Assembly (NCBI RefSeq): GCF_014652575.1
Contig: NZ_BMZB01000005.1
Span: forward strand, 62,001 to 126,000
Source: Asticcacaulis endophyticus
GTDB taxonomy: Bacteria; Pseudomonadota; Alphaproteobacteria; Caulobacterales; Caulobacteraceae
Length of the DNA stretch: 64,000 nt
Reading direction: 5' to 3'
Shown: piece by piece, positions 16,784 to 26,032 of the stretch
How the letters are laid out: each line of letters starts with the position of its first letter
Numbering within the stretch: position 1 is the stretch's first letter
The notes under the pieces: model-generated
What the model saw: the letters and a program-made list of their open reading frames with translations, nothing else
Databases searched by the model: none
Told to the model about the DNA's origin: nothing
Position numbers and translations under genes: made by a program

Positions 16784-17317
16784 ATGTCTCGGATTGGTAA
16801 AAAAGCTATTGCTGTTACGAAGGGCGTGACCATCACGCTCAACGGGCAGGACATTCAGGTCAAGGGCCCCAAGGGGCAACTGGCCTGGACCGTCGTTGAA
16901 GAAATCGAAGTCAAGTATGAGGGCGACGAAATCACCGTTGCTCCGCGTGGCGATACTAAGCGTCACAAATCTATGTGGGGCCTCAGCCGCACCCTGATCG
17001 CCAATATGGTGAAGGGCGTGACTGACGGCTTCGAGCAGAACCTTGAACTGGTCGGCGTGGGTTACCGCGCCGCCATGAAGGGCACCTCGCTTGAGCTGCA
17101 GCTCGGTTTCTCGCACCCGGTCGAGGTCCCGGCGCCCACCGGCGTCACCTTCGTGGTGCCTAAGCAAACCGAAATCAAGATCCAGGGAATCGACAAGCAA
17201 GTCGTCGGTGAACTGGCCGCCAAGATCCGCAAAATTCGTCCGCCTGAGCCCTATAAGGCTAAGGGTGTTCGTTATGCCGGCGAAAAGGTTCGCCGCAAGG
17301 AAGGCAAGAAGAAGTAA
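16784..17317 (+). CDS. rplF: Large ribosomal subunit protein uL6
   Basis: 177 residues starting [15 protein letters not shown], with two tandem L6 domains and the C-terminal signature [20 protein letters not shown]. It lies near the sarcin-ricin loop. rplR follows after 3 bp. Confidence 0.98.
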   Translation: MSRIGKKAIAVTKGVTITLNGQDIQVKGPKGQLAWTVVEEIEVKYEGDEITVAPRGDTKRHKSMWGLSRTLIANMVKGVTDGFEQNLELVGVGYRAAMKGTSLELQLGFSHPVEVPAPTGVTFVVPKQTEIKIQGIDKQVVGELAAKIRKIRPPEPYKAKGVRYAGEKVRRKEGKKK

Positions 17318-17320
17318 GTC

Positions 17321-17674
17321 ATGGCTCTGTCTCCTCGTGAACAATTGGCTCGTCGCGCGCAACGTAATCGTACGCGCCTCAAGAAGCTCTCCAACGGCCG
17401 CCCGCGTTTGTCGGTGTTCCGTTCGGATAAAAACATCTACGCTCAGATCATCGACGATCTGAAGGGCGTGACCGTAGTTGCGGCCTCGTCCCTCGAAGCG
17501 TCGACTAAGCGTGGTTCGGACGCCTCCGCCGCCACCGAAGTTGGTAAGCTGGTTGCCCAGCGTGCCATCGAAGCCGGTATCAAAGACGTTGTCTTTGATC
17601 GTGGTGGTTACATTTATCATGGCCGGGTGAAGGCGTTGGCAGATGCCGCGCGTGAAGCCGGTCTCAACTTCTAA
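17321..17674 (+). CDS. rplR: Large ribosomal subunit protein uL18
   Basis: 117 residues with the conserved [19 protein letters not shown] segment and C-terminal [20 protein letters not shown]. It binds 5S rRNA with L5. rpsE begins 11 bp later. Confidence 0.98.
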   Translation: MALSPREQLARRAQRNRTRLKKLSNGRPRLSVFRSDKNIYAQIIDDLKGVTVVAASSLEASTKRGSDASAATEVGKLVAQRAIEAGIKDVVFDRGGYIYHGRVKALADAAREAGLNF

Positions 17675-17685
17675 GGGGTACGTTC

Positions 17686-18261
17686 ATGGCTCGTCCTAGC
17701 GAAAACCGCAATGAGCGTCGCGATCGCACCGAAGAACCTTCGGAATTCGTAGAAAAGCTCGTCGCCATCAACCGCGTCGCCGCTACTGTTAAGGGTGGTC
17801 GTCGTTTCTCGTTCGCCGCTCTGATGGTCGTTGGTGACCAAAAAGGCCGCGTTGGCTACGGTCACGGTAAGGCCCGTGAAGTGCCGGAAGCTATCCGCAA
17901 GGCTACCGAAGAAGCCAAGAAGTCGCTCGTTCGCGTGCCGCTTCGTGAATCCCGCACTCTGCACCACGATGGCTACGGCCGTTGGGGCGCCGGTAAGATC
18001 CAGCTTCGCGCGGCCCCTCCGGGCACTGGCGTGATCGCAGGTGGTCCGATGCGTGCGGTGCTTGAAACCCTGGGCGTTTCCGACGTGGTCGGCAAGTCGC
18101 TTGGGTCTTCGAACCCTTACAACATGGTGCGCGCCACGTTTGAAGCGCTGAAGGTGCAGTCTTCGCCCCGTCAGATCGCCTCCAAGCGCGGCAAAAAGGT
18201 TGGCGACATCCTGACGCGCCGTAACGACGGCGCTTCGTCGCCTGAAGCGATCGAGGGCTAA
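17686..18261 (+). CDS. rpsE: Small ribosomal subunit protein uS5
   Basis: 191 residues with the dsRBD-like N-terminal half ([20 protein letters not shown]) and the [15 protein letters not shown] loop. It acts in translational accuracy and mRNA entry. It has a ~20-residue C-terminal extension relative to E. coli. rpmD follows after 5 bp. Confidence 0.98.
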   Translation: MARPSENRNERRDRTEEPSEFVEKLVAINRVAATVKGGRRFSFAALMVVGDQKGRVGYGHGKAREVPEAIRKATEEAKKSLVRVPLRESRTLHHDGYGRWGAGKIQLRAAPPGTGVIAGGPMRAVLETLGVSDVVGKSLGSSNPYNMVRATFEALKVQSSPRQIASKRGKKVGDILTRRNDGASSPEAIEG

Positions 18262-18266
18262 TCATC

Positions 18267-18443
18267 ATGGCACAAGTCACAGTCAAGCAGACGGGTTCGC
18301 CCATCCGCCGTACCAAAGATCAGCGCGCAACGCTCGCCGGTCTGGGCCTGAACAAGATGGGCCGTGTCTCCACTCTGGAAGATACGCCTTCGGTTCGCGG
18401 CATGATCGCCAAGGTGGCTCACCTGATCGAAATCGTAGACTAA
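18267..18443 (+). CDS. rpmD: Large ribosomal subunit protein uL30
   Basis: 58 residues, ATG at 18267, stop TAA at 18441-18443. It encodes [19 protein letters not shown] and the L30 signature [20 protein letters not shown]. It is short but unmistakable and correctly placed between rpsE and rplO. A hairpin with terminator shape begins 3 bp after its stop. Confidence 0.96.
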   Translation: MAQVTVKQTGSPIRRTKDQRATLAGLGLNKMGRVSTLEDTPSVRGMIAKVAHLIEIVD

Positions 18444-18445
18444 AC

Positions 18446-18474
18446 AAATGCCCGGAGGAAACTCCGGGCATTTT
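18446..18474 (+). terminator. Terminator-like hairpin between rpmD and rplO
   Basis: AAATGCCCGGAG-GAAA-CTCCGGGCATTTT: a near-perfect 12-bp stem followed by T4. It sits inside what is normally one operon, so it is either a partial terminator/attenuator or separates rplO-secY-adk. It is followed at once by the second hairpin at 18485-18506. Confidence 0.75.
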
Positions 18475-18484
18475 GCTATTTATA

Positions 18485-18506
18485 GAAGCCTGAAACATCA
18501 GGCTTC
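18485..18506 (+). other. Hairpin module upstream of rplO
   Basis: A perfect 9-bp stem GAAGCCTGA-AACA-TCAGGCTTC preceded by TTTATA. A similar arrangement (terminator, TTTTTATAGAAGC, GGCTTCACT) is found before rplQ at 23455-23484. Confidence 0.6.
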
Positions 18507-18561
18507 ACTCCATCAACGCCGAGTCCGCACCTTGCGGGCGCATTCAGATATGAGGCATACA

Positions 18562-19044
18562 ATGACAAAATTGAACGAAATCCGCGATAACGAAGGCTCG
18601 ACCAAGGGCCGTATGCGCGTAGGCCGCGGCCCTGGCTCCGGCAAGGGCAAGACCGCCGGTCGCGGTGTGAAGGGCCAGAAGTCCCGTTCGGGCGTCTCGC
18701 TGCTGGGCTTTGAAGGCGGTCAAATGCCGCTGTACATGCGTATGCCTAAGCGCGGTTTCAACAACCCGTTCGCTCTGAAATTCGCTGAAGTCAACCTGTG
18801 GCGCCTGCAAGACGCCATCGACGCCGGTAAGATCGATGCCAAGGCTGAGATCACGGGCGCTGTGCTTAAGGCTGCGGGCGTTATTCGTCGTGAGCTTGAC
18901 GGCGTGCGTCTGCTGGGCGAAGGCGAGCTGAAGTCCAAGGTTACCCTCAACGTCTATTCAGCGACCGCAGGGGCTGTGAAGGCCGTTGAGGCTGCCGGTG
19001 GCACCGTGACCCAAAAGCGTCCGGCTAAGAAGCCAGCGGCGTAA
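18562..19044 (+). CDS. rplO: Large ribosomal subunit protein uL15
   Basis: 160 residues from the ATG at 18562 ([20 protein letters not shown]). The frame is open further upstream through the hairpins, but homologues start here. It contains the glycine-rich [20 protein letters not shown] region and [18 protein letters not shown]. It is a late-assembly 50S protein. A 158-bp gap without a recognisable element separates it from secY. Confidence 0.97.
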   Translation: MTKLNEIRDNEGSTKGRMRVGRGPGSGKGKTAGRGVKGQKSRSGVSLLGFEGGQMPLYMRMPKRGFNNPFALKFAEVNLWRLQDAIDAGKIDAKAEITGAVLKAAGVIRRELDGVRLLGEGELKSKVTLNVYSATAGAVKAVEAAGGTVTQKRPAKKPAA

Positions 19045-19202
19045 GTTATCCACGGGTGATATAAGCCCTTGGGCTGAGGGGCGGGCGCTTTGGTGCGTGC
19101 TGCCTCTTGGCCTTTCGGTTTTGTCCGCCTATATCTGCCTGAAGGTCGTGAGTCTGTGTCATCAGATTCTTTTGGGGACTTTCTGATTTTTAAGGGTACT
19201 TG

Positions 19203-20573
19203 ATGGCATCGGCTGCTGAACAACTTGCTGCGAATATGAATTTCGGCGCCTTTGCGAAGGCAACCGAACTTCATAAGCGTCTTCTTTTTACGCTGGGTGC
19301 GCTGATTATCTGCCGTCTGGGGACCTATGTGCCCGTTCCCGGCATTGATATGGCCGCGTTTGACCGCGCCTTTTCGGGACAGTCTCAGGGTATTTTGGGC
19401 ATGTTCAACATGTTCTCCGGCGGTGCCGTTGAGCGTATGGCCGTGTTTGCCCTGAACATCATGCCGTACATTTCCGCGTCGATCATTGTGCAACTCATGG
19501 GCTCGATCTACGGCCCGTGGGAAAAGCTGCGCAAGGAAGGCGGGGAGGCGGGCCGCAAGCAGCTTAACCAGTATACCCGCTATCTGACGCTGGTTCTGGC
19601 CATTGTTCAGTCGTTCTCGATCGCAGCAGGTATGCAGGCATCGGGGCTGGCGCTCAATCCGGGGCCGTTCTTCCTTATCGCGACCGTGACGACGCTTACC
19701 GGCGGCACCATGTTCCTGATGTGGCTGGGTGAGCAGATCACCGCGCGCGGCGTCGGTAACGGCTCCTCGATGATCATCTTTACCGGCATTGTCGCCGTCC
19801 TGCCGTCAACCATAGCCCAGCTTCTGGCGCTCGCCAAAGAAGGACAGATCGCGCCTCTGGTGCTGCTCCTGGTCGTTCTGGTGCTGATTGCCACCATCGT
19901 CTTTATCGTGTTCATGGAGCGCGCCCAGCGTCGCCTGCTGGTGCAGTACCCTAAGCGTCAGGTCGGCAACCGTATCATGGGCGGCGATACCTCGTTCATG
20001 CCGCTTAAGGTCAATACCGCCGGTGTTATTCCGCCGATTTTTGCCTCGTCGCTGTTGCTGCTGCCGACCACGATCCTGCAATTTGCAGGTTCCAACCCGG
20101 ATGCCATGCCGACCTGGTTGCAGTGGCTGCCTACGCTTACGACGCAACTGACCCATGGCCAGCCGCTGTTCATGGCTATCTATGCCGCTCTGATCATCTT
20201 CTTCTGTTTCCTGTACACCTCGCTGGTGTTCAATCCGGACGAAACCGCTGAGAACCTGCGTAAATACGGCGGCTTCCTGCCGGGTATCCGTCCGGGTAAG
20301 CGCACGGCTGAGTATCTGGATTTCGTTCTGACGCGCATTACCGTGATTGGTGCTGGCTATATCACCATCGTCTGTTTGCTGCCGGAACTGTTGATCTCCA
20401 GCCTTGGCAACAGCTTCTACTTCGGCGGTACGTCGATCCTGATCGTGGTGTCGGTAACTATGGACACGGTTGCCCAGATCCAGTCGCATCTTTTGGCCCA
20501 TCAGTATGATGGTCTGATCAAAAAATCGAAAATGAAAGGCGGAGCGCCAAGACTCCGCGGGGGAGCTCGATGA
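19203..20573 (+). CDS. secY: Preprotein translocase subunit SecY
   Basis: 456 residues from the ATG at 19203; a TTG one codon earlier is unlikely. About ten membrane helices are visible. Family segments include VPVPGIDMAAF in the first periplasmic region, GIMPYISASI-like (LNIMPYISASIIVQ) and the C-terminal QIQSHLLAHQYDGLIKKSK. SecY is the protein-conducting channel of the Sec translocon with SecE and SecG. Its stop overlaps the adk start by 4 bp (ATGA), a common arrangement in alphaproteobacteria. Confidence 0.98.
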   Translation: MASAAEQLAANMNFGAFAKATELHKRLLFTLGALIICRLGTYVPVPGIDMAAFDRAFSGQSQGILGMFNMFSGGAVERMAVFALNIMPYISASIIVQLMGSIYGPWEKLRKEGGEAGRKQLNQYTRYLTLVLAIVQSFSIAAGMQASGLALNPGPFFLIATVTTLTGGTMFLMWLGEQITARGVGNGSSMIIFTGIVAVLPSTIAQLLALAKEGQIAPLVLLLVVLVLIATIVFIVFMERAQRRLLVQYPKRQVGNRIMGGDTSFMPLKVNTAGVIPPIFASSLLLLPTTILQFAGSNPDAMPTWLQWLPTLTTQLTHGQPLFMAIYAALIIFFCFLYTSLVFNPDETAENLRKYGGFLPGIRPGKRTAEYLDFVLTRITVIGAGYITIVCLLPELLISSLGNSFYFGGTSILIVVSVTMDTVAQIQSHLLAHQYDGLIKKSKMKGGAPRLRGGAR

Positions 20574-21130
20574 ACCTAATACTTTTCGGGCCGCCTGCGG
20601 CCGGTAAGGGCACTCAGGCCAAGCGTCTGGTGGTGGCACGTAACATGGTGCAACTGTCAACCGGTGACATGCTGAGGGCCGCTATTGCTGCCGAAAGCGA
20701 ACTGGGCCTCAAGGTCAAGGATATTCTGGCCAGCGGCGGCTATGTGGCCGATGAGATCGTCATCGCCCTGATCCGTGAGCGCCTGCCAGAGGCCGAAGCT
20801 GCCGGTGGGGCGATCTTTGATGGCTTTCCGCGCACTGTGGCCCAGGCCGAGGCGCTGGACGCGATGCTTGCCGAGCGTGGCAGCCAGATCGATAAGGTCG
20901 TGCGCCTGAATGTCGATGAAGCCGCGCTGATTGACCGGATCGAGACGCGCTTTGCCGAGCAGGGTCGCAGCGACGACAACCCGCAAGTTTATAAAGAGCG
21001 TCTGGCGAAATATAATGCTGAGACCGCACCGCTTTTGCCCTTCTATGCCGCGCAAGGCAAGCTTGCTGAGGTTGAGGGCATGGGCTCAATGGAAGAGGTC
21101 GCCGCCCGTATCGAGGCGGCCCTTGCTTAA
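20570..21130 (+). CDS. adk: Adenylate kinase (short form)
   Basis: 186 residues with the P-loop GPPAAGKGTQ at residues 8-17 and the STGDMLRAAI and DGFPRTVAQAEAL motifs. The LID is reduced to a short RSDDN loop, the short-type kinase without a zinc/large LID seen in many alphaproteobacteria. It interconverts ATP+AMP and 2 ADP. It is translationally coupled to secY and is the last gene before a 355-bp gap. Confidence 0.97.
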   Translation: MNLILFGPPAAGKGTQAKRLVVARNMVQLSTGDMLRAAIAAESELGLKVKDILASGGYVADEIVIALIRERLPEAEAAGGAIFDGFPRTVAQAEALDAMLAERGSQIDKVVRLNVDEAALIDRIETRFAEQGRSDDNPQVYKERLAKYNAETAPLLPFYAAQGKLAEVEGMGSMEEVAARIEAALA

Positions 21131-21485
21131 CAGATTTCCTTTCAGGCTCCCTTAGAAGGCCTGAGAGATTTAATTGCCGGTTTTGAATTTTCACCCCAAA
21201 GCCGGTTCTACAATTAAGACCAAAGATGCTGGCCCAGCTTTTTCACCTCTGGGCTCAAGTCTTAGTCTGTAACTTCGCCGTCCAGATCGCTTAAGGCGTT
21301 AAACCTTAAGCTTTTGGGCAAAAAACCATTGACGGATGATGATTCCTTATTATAAGGGGTCGCTTCCGCGAAAATAACACGCGTGTTCTTTTGGGCTGGC
21401 CTTTACATCAGGCACGCTTAAAGGCATACGTGTCGCCTTTCGTTTTTTGGCGCGCCGTAAGGTTGTGCCCCGAGGAGAATTAGAC
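21131..21485 (+). promoter_or_regulatory. adk-rpsM intergenic region
   Basis: About 355 bp with no gene. It has no strong terminator after adk, a TTGACG-type promoter at 21329-21356, and a ribosome-binding site CGAGGAGAA just before rpsM. This marks the start of the alpha-operon unit (rpsM-rpsK-rpoA-rplQ). Confidence 0.5.
21329..21356 (+). promoter_or_regulatory. Candidate promoter of the rpsM operon
   Basis: TTGACG at 21329-21334, a 16-bp spacer and TATAAG at 21351-21356. This is the best promoter match seen in the ribosomal cluster. The leader would be about 120 nt. Confidence 0.6.
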
Positions 21486-21854
21486 GTGGCCCGTATTGCA
21501 GGCGTCAATATACCGACAAACAAGCGCGTCCTTATCGCGCTCCAATATATCCATGGCATTGGCCCGCAAAAGGCTAAGGAAATCGTGGAAAAAGTGGGCA
21601 TTGAAGATGCCCGTCGTGTCAATTCGCTGTCTGACGCCGAAGTGCTGCAGATCCGTGAAACCATCGACCGTGACTATCTGGTCGAAGGTGATTTGCGTCG
21701 CGAAGTCTCGATGAACATCAAGCGCCTGATGGACCTGGCCTGCTACCGCGGCCTGCGTCACCGTAAGGGCCTCCCGGTGCGTGGTCAACGCACTCACACA
21801 AATGCGCGTACGCGCAAAGGTCCGGCGAAACCTATCGCTGGCAAAAAGAAGTAA
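21486..21854 (+). CDS. rpsM: Small ribosomal subunit protein uS13
   Basis: 122 residues from a GTG at 21486, behind a CGAGGAGAA site. An in-frame ATG at 21447 would add 13 residues absent from the family. The protein begins [15 protein letters not shown] and has the helix-two-turn-helix and the C-terminal [18 protein letters not shown]. It bridges the subunits at the 30S head. Confidence 0.96.
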   Translation: MARIAGVNIPTNKRVLIALQYIHGIGPQKAKEIVEKVGIEDARRVNSLSDAEVLQIRETIDRDYLVEGDLRREVSMNIKRLMDLACYRGLRHRKGLPVRGQRTHTNARTRKGPAKPIAGKKK

Positions 21855-21870
21855 TCGGGACCGCTGAGCA

Positions 21871-22260
21871 ATGGCTAAGGAACCTACACGCGTTAAAAAG
21901 CGCGAACGTAAAAACATCACCTCGGGCGTGGCACATGTCAACGCTTCGTTCAACAACACCATGATCACCATCACGGACGCGCAGGGCAATGCGATTTCGT
22001 GGTCGTCGGCTGGCCACATGGGCTTTAAGGGTTCGCGTAAATCGACCCCTTACGCCGCCCAGGTTGCCGCCGAAGACGCAGGCCGTAAGGCTATGGAACA
22101 TGGCGTCAAGACGCTGGAAGTCAGCGTTGCCGGTCCGGGTTCGGGCCGTGAATCGGCTCTGCGCGCCCTGCAGGCGGTGGGCTTCACGATCACCACGATC
22201 CGTGACGTCACCCCGATCCCGCATAACGGCTGCCGTCCGCCGAAGCGTCGTCGCGTTTAA
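21871..22260 (+). CDS. rpsK: Small ribosomal subunit protein uS11
   Basis: 129 residues, with [20 protein letters not shown] and the C-terminal [10 protein letters not shown] signature. It lies in the 30S platform near the E-site mRNA. A hairpin follows at 22283. Confidence 0.98.
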   Translation: MAKEPTRVKKRERKNITSGVAHVNASFNNTMITITDAQGNAISWSSAGHMGFKGSRKSTPYAAQVAAEDAGRKAMEHGVKTLEVSVAGPGSGRESALRALQAVGFTITTIRDVTPIPHNGCRPPKRRRV

Positions 22261-22282
22261 TTTCGTCTAATTCTATTTAACA

Positions 22283-22314
22283 GCCGCCGTTTCGTTTGAT
22301 CGCGAAGCGGCGGC
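22283..22314 (+). other. Hairpin between rpsK and rpoA
   Basis: GCCGCCGTTTCG and CGAAGCGGCGGC can pair as a strong GC-rich stem (one mismatch), followed by CTTTCCC. It is placed directly before rpoA and may attenuate or protect the transcript. Confidence 0.5.
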
Positions 22315-22338
22315 CTTTCCCACAATTTGAGGGACGCA

Positions 22339-23355
22339 ATGATCGAAAGAAACTGGCAACAGCTAATTCGTCCCGAGAAGCCCCAGATCGAGTCCGGCGT
22401 GGATTCTACGCGCAAGATGCGTCTGGTCGCGGAGCCGCTGGAGCGCGGTTTCGGGGTAACTCTCGGTAACGCTTTGAGACGTGTTCTCCTGTCTTCGTTG
22501 CAGGGTGCGGCTGTTACGGCTGTGCAGATCGATGGTGTCGTTCACGAGTTTTCATCTATCGAAGGCGTTCGTGAAGATGTCGTGGATATCATCCTCAACA
22601 TCAAGCAACTGGCGCTGCGTATGCATGCCGAAGGCCCCAAGCGCATGGTGCTTCGCGCCTCTGGTGCTGGCCCGGTAACCGCCGGTCAGATTGATGTCCC
22701 GGCCGATATCGAAGTGCTTAACCCTGACCATGTCATCTGTACTCTGGATGAAGGCGCTTCGGTACGCATGGAATTCACCGTTCAGACCGGCAAGGGCTAT
22801 GTGCCTGCTGACCGTCTGCGTCCGGAAGATGCCCCGATTGGCCTGATCGCCGTCGATGCGCTTTATTCGCCGGTCAAGAAGGTTGCTTACCGCGTCGAGC
22901 CGACCCGTCAGGGTCAGTCGCTCGATTACGATAAGCTGGTGATGGAAGTTGAAACCAACGCCGCTGTGACCCCGATCGATGCCGTGGCCTTTGCTGCGCG
23001 TATCCTTCAGGATCAACTGCAAATCTTCATCACCTTTGAAGAACCTAAGCCTGCCGTTGTCGAAGAAGGTAAGCCTGAGCTGCCGTTCAACCCGGCTCTG
23101 CTCAAGAAGGTCGACGAACTGGAACTTTCAGTCCGTTCGGCGAACTGCCTGAAGAACGACAACATCGTCTATATCGGTGACCTGATCCAGAAGACGGAAT
23201 CGGAAATGCTCCGTACGCCGAACTTTGGTCGTAAGTCGCTGAACGAGATCAAGGAAGTTCTGTCGTCCATGAGCCTTAACCTGGGCATGGACGTGCCGAA
23301 CTGGCCGCCTGAGAACGTCGAGGATCTGGCTAAGAAGTTCGAAGACCAGATATAA
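22339..23355 (+). CDS. rpoA: RNA polymerase subunit alpha
   Basis: 338 residues from the ATG at 22339 ([18 protein letters not shown]), the standard size. The N-terminal domain has [20 protein letters not shown] for dimerisation and core assembly. A linker is followed by the C-terminal DNA- and activator-binding domain with the helix-hairpin-helix [14 protein letters not shown]. It is flanked by hairpins on both sides. Confidence 0.98.
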   Translation: MIERNWQQLIRPEKPQIESGVDSTRKMRLVAEPLERGFGVTLGNALRRVLLSSLQGAAVTAVQIDGVVHEFSSIEGVREDVVDIILNIKQLALRMHAEGPKRMVLRASGAGPVTAGQIDVPADIEVLNPDHVICTLDEGASVRMEFTVQTGKGYVPADRLRPEDAPIGLIAVDALYSPVKKVAYRVEPTRQGQSLDYDKLVMEVETNAAVTPIDAVAFAARILQDQLQIFITFEEPKPAVVEEGKPELPFNPALLKKVDELELSVRSANCLKNDNIVYIGDLIQKTESEMLRTPNFGRKSLNEIKEVLSSMSLNLGMDVPNWPPENVEDLAKKFEDQI

Positions 23356-23417
23356 GAGACCTCACTTAAAAGTCCCTCGCTTTGCTCGGTGTACTTTTAA
23401 GTGTATAGATATGGACA

Positions 23418-23460
23418 AAGGCGAGACCGAAGTGAATTCGGTCTCGCCTTTGCCTTTTTA
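23418..23460 (+). terminator. Terminator after rpoA
   Basis: A perfect 13-bp stem AAGGCGAGACCGA / TCGGTCTCGCCTT with a 7-base loop, then TTGCCTTTTTA. It lies between rpoA and rplQ, which are co-transcribed in many bacteria. Confidence 0.85.
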
Positions 23461-23462
23461 TA

Positions 23463-23481
23463 GAAGCTGAGTTTTGGCTTC
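23463..23481 (+). other. Hairpin module upstream of rplQ
   Basis: GAAGC-...-GCTTC preceded by TTTTTATA and followed by ACTT. The layout matches the element before rplO (18479-18509). About 160 bp without a gene then lead to rplQ. Any promoter for rplQ alone should lie between 23482 and 23640, but none was obvious. Confidence 0.55.
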
Positions 23482-23644
23482 ACTTATCGGGAAAGACCAA
23501 AACCTTGTCCCGGTAATTTCGACCCACGTTGGGTCGACGCTTATGACGGGCAGGGGCCATTCGGGTTTCTTAGCCTTTAGATCATGGGCTCGTTTTTGGG
23601 AGGTCGGACAGGCTGCGTGCCGCCGGTCTTTTGGAGATTTTATT

Positions 23645-24061
23645 ATGCGTCACGGTTCAGGCCACCGCAAACTCGGTCGCACCAGCGCCCACCGTACGGC
23701 AATGTTTGCCAACATGGCTGCGTCGATCATCAAGCACGAACAAATCACCACCACCCTGCCGAAGGCCAAGGAAATGCGTCCCTTCGTCGAAAAGCTGGTG
23801 ACCCTGGCCAAGTCGGGCACCCTGCACGACCGGCGTATCGCCATCTCGCGCGTTCGTGACGTCGCTCAGGTCGGCAAGCTGTTCGAAGTGCTTGGCCCGC
23901 GTTACAAAGACCGCAACGGCGGCTACATCCGCATCATGAAGGCTGGCTTCCGCCACGGCGACAACGCCGCTATGGCCATCATCGAATTCGTCGAGCGTGA
24001 CGAAAACGAAAAGGGCAAGGATTCCGGCCCGGTACTGTCGGTTGAGACCGAAGAGGCCTAA
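23645..24061 (+). CDS. rplQ: Large ribosomal subunit protein bL17
   Basis: 138 residues from the ATG at 23645, behind GGAGA. The frame is open upstream to 23474, but L17 begins [20 protein letters not shown]. It contains [16 protein letters not shown] near the C-terminus and a short acidic tail. It is the last gene of the ribosomal supercluster. Confidence 0.97.
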   Translation: MRHGSGHRKLGRTSAHRTAMFANMAASIIKHEQITTTLPKAKEMRPFVEKLVTLAKSGTLHDRRIAISRVRDVAQVGKLFEVLGPRYKDRNGGYIRIMKAGFRHGDNAAMAIIEFVERDENEKGKDSGPVLSVETEEA

Positions 24062-24091
24062 AAACCTCTCCTGCCGATGCAGATTACCTAA

Positions 24092-24126
24092 AAAGGCTTC
24101 CCGTTATGGCGGGGAGCCTTTTTTAT
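24092..24126 (+). terminator. Terminator after rplQ
   Basis: AAAGGCTTCCC / GGGGAGCCTTTTTT with a short loop and a long T-run, 31 bp after rplQ. It ends the ribosomal cluster. Confidence 0.9.
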
Positions 24127-24370
24127 GTTTGCGGGTGCGTAAAAATCGGACGGGGGCATACCTAATGCCTTATGCGGCAGGCATTCGCCGGTGTGCGGCG
24201 CGTGATATTTATCACATAATTATTTATTACTGCTTAGTTAACGCGTCTGTGATCATCCGCATAAGGACTGTGACTTTCCCTGACGCGGTTTATACCCTAC
24301 GCTTCAGGTGAAGATTAAGACCACGGGGTCAGGTCTTCTACCTTACATCACCCATATTCAGGAGGTTGCT
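24127..24370 (+). promoter_or_regulatory. Region upstream of the 52-residue orphan
   Basis: About 245 bp without a recognised gene. It is AT-richer in the middle (GATATTTATCACATAATTAT near 24203). A partial inverted repeat AATGCC...GGCATT lies near 24163. It presumably holds the promoter of the small gene; the exact site was not identified. Confidence 0.35.
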
Positions 24371-24529
24371 ATGTCCAATGACGTACAAAGCCATGCGTAC
24401 ACCCCTGCTACAGGCGCACCGATCCTTTCGGAAGCGCTGCTGAGTGAGACCCTTTTCGGGCATGATGAACCCGCGTTCAGCGACGCGTCCGATATGGACG
24501 TTCTGGATCGCATCCGCACCTGCGACTAA
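24371..24529 (+). CDS. 52-residue orphan protein, function unknown
   Basis: A short reading frame from the ATG at 24371, behind a strong CAGGAGG site 8 bp upstream, with its own terminator after the stop. Both signs favour real expression. The protein starts MSNDVQSHAYTPATGAP and ends DRIRTCD. It is acidic, soluble-looking and has one Cys, three residues from the stop region. No family was recognised. The size and Ser/Glu/Leu-rich leader-like body recall peptide precursors, but no modification enzyme is adjacent, so this is only a thought. The frame is open further upstream to 24308, but without a start supported by a site. Confidence 0.6.
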   Translation: MSNDVQSHAYTPATGAPILSEALLSETLFGHDEPAFSDASDMDVLDRIRTCD

Positions 24530-24549
24530 AACGAACAGCATAAACATAT

Positions 24550-24582
24550 CAAAAGCCTCCGCAGTCGCGGGGGCTTTTTTGC
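24550..24582 (+). terminator. Terminator after the 52-residue orphan
   Basis: AAAAGCCTCCGC-AGT-CGCGGGGGCTTTTTT: about 10 bp of GC-rich stem with one wobble, then T6. It lies 20 bp after the stop. Confidence 0.88.
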
Positions 24583-24667
24583 GGCCCGCTGCCGTCTGCC
24601 CCTTGTCACCGCTCTGACGTATCTTTTATGTAGTCTGTTGTGATCGTTGGGTTAAGCCGGGTGCTTT

Positions 24668-25936
24668 ATGCGTAAACAGATTTTGGGGGCCATCGCCCTG
24701 ATCATGATGGGCCTGGGGGCGTGCGTCTCCAAACCGCAGGCGCCTGTGGCAACCGTTGAAGCGACCAATGAAAGACCGACAAGTGAAAAACCAGCCCCGC
24801 TGATACTGATTTCCATTGATGGCTTCCGGGCCGACTATCTGGATCGCGGCATAACCCCCAATCTCAAAGCCTTAGCCGACAGTGGCGCGCGCGCCGCCAT
24901 GCGTCCCAGTTTCCCCAGCCTGACCTTCCCCAATCACTATACGCTGGTCACGGGTCTGCGGCCTGATCATCATGGCATTATCGGCAATACCATGCGTGAT
25001 CCGCGCCGCCCTGATGAGCGTTTCAGGCTGGCCAACCGTGAGGCGGTCATTGATCGCTTCTGGTGGGATGATGGCAAACCGTTCTGGATCACGGCGCAGG
25101 CGAAGGGGCTTAAGGTCGCGGCTATGTTCTGGCCGGGTTCTGAGGCCGATATCCGCGGCGTGCGCCCGACATACTGGATGACCTATGATGAGGAGATGCC
25201 GCACCCGGCGCGCGTGGCACAGGTGCTCAACTGGCTGGATATGCCGGTCGCTGAACGGCCTGATGCGATTAGCCTTTATTATTCGAGCGTCGATCATGAG
25301 GGCCATGATTATGGCCCCGACAGCCCCGAAGTTAATGCCGCTCTGGCTGATGTCGATCAGTCGGTCGGGCAACTTATTGACGGGCTGAAATCGAGAGGCA
25401 TCACCGCCAATATCGTCATTGTCTCCGATCACGGCATGGCTAAGCACCAGCCTGAAACCTTTGTCCGCATCGCCGACCTTTTACCCGAAGGCAGTTATGA
25501 TCTGGTGGCGGGCGGGCAGGTGGTGATGCTTGATCCGAAGCCGGGTCATGAGGCGCAAGTCAATGACATTCTGATCCGCCATAAGCCAGCGCATATGACA
25601 TGCTGGCCGCGCGAGAAAATACCGGCCCGCTACCATTTCGGTAAACACATCCGCGTGCGCAAGATTGTCTGCATGGCCGATGTCGGGGGCTATATCGTGG
25701 CCCCCTCCCGCGATAACTGGATGCCCAAACCAGAGGGCGGTAGTCACGGCTATGACCCCTACGATCCGCACATGCAGGCGACCTTTATCGCCAGCGGTCC
25801 GGCCTTTAAATCCGGCGTGCGTCTGAATACTTTTGATAATGTCGATGTCTACGGTTTGATCATGGAACTGCTTGACCTTAAGCCTGAACCCTATGACGGC
25901 ACGGCCAAGGTGTTTCGGCCAGCCTTGAAAGACTGA
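24668..25936 (+). CDS. NPP-type nucleotide pyrophosphatase/phosphodiesterase, lipoprotein
   Basis: 422 residues, with a lipoprotein signal peptide (lipobox LGAC, Cys19). The alkaline-phosphatase superfamily core follows: ISIDGFRADYL with metal-binding Asp51, the nucleophile Thr86 in SFPSLTFPNHYTLVTGL, then SDHGM and GSHGYDPYDPHMQA, which supply the remaining zinc ligands. A Thr rather than Ser nucleophile marks the ectonucleotide pyrophosphatase/phosphodiesterase group. It should hydrolyse phosphodiester or pyrophosphate bonds at the periplasmic side of the envelope; the physiological substrate is unknown. It is independent of its neighbours. Confidence 0.88.
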   Translation: MRKQILGAIALIMMGLGACVSKPQAPVATVEATNERPTSEKPAPLILISIDGFRADYLDRGITPNLKALADSGARAAMRPSFPSLTFPNHYTLVTGLRPDHHGIIGNTMRDPRRPDERFRLANREAVIDRFWWDDGKPFWITAQAKGLKVAAMFWPGSEADIRGVRPTYWMTYDEEMPHPARVAQVLNWLDMPVAERPDAISLYYSSVDHEGHDYGPDSPEVNAALADVDQSVGQLIDGLKSRGITANIVIVSDHGMAKHQPETFVRIADLLPEGSYDLVAGGQVVMLDPKPGHEAQVNDILIRHKPAHMTCWPREKIPARYHFGKHIRVRKIVCMADVGGYIVAPSRDNWMPKPEGGSHGYDPYDPHMQATFIASGPAFKSGVRLNTFDNVDVYGLIMELLDLKPEPYDGTAKVFRPALKD

Positions 25937-26032
25937 GATCCGGCCTTTTTCAGGCGCTATCCGGCCTTGATAGCGCCGCAAAGACCTCTACATAATTGGA
26001 TGACTATTCCTTTTGTGAGCCTGACCCAACCC

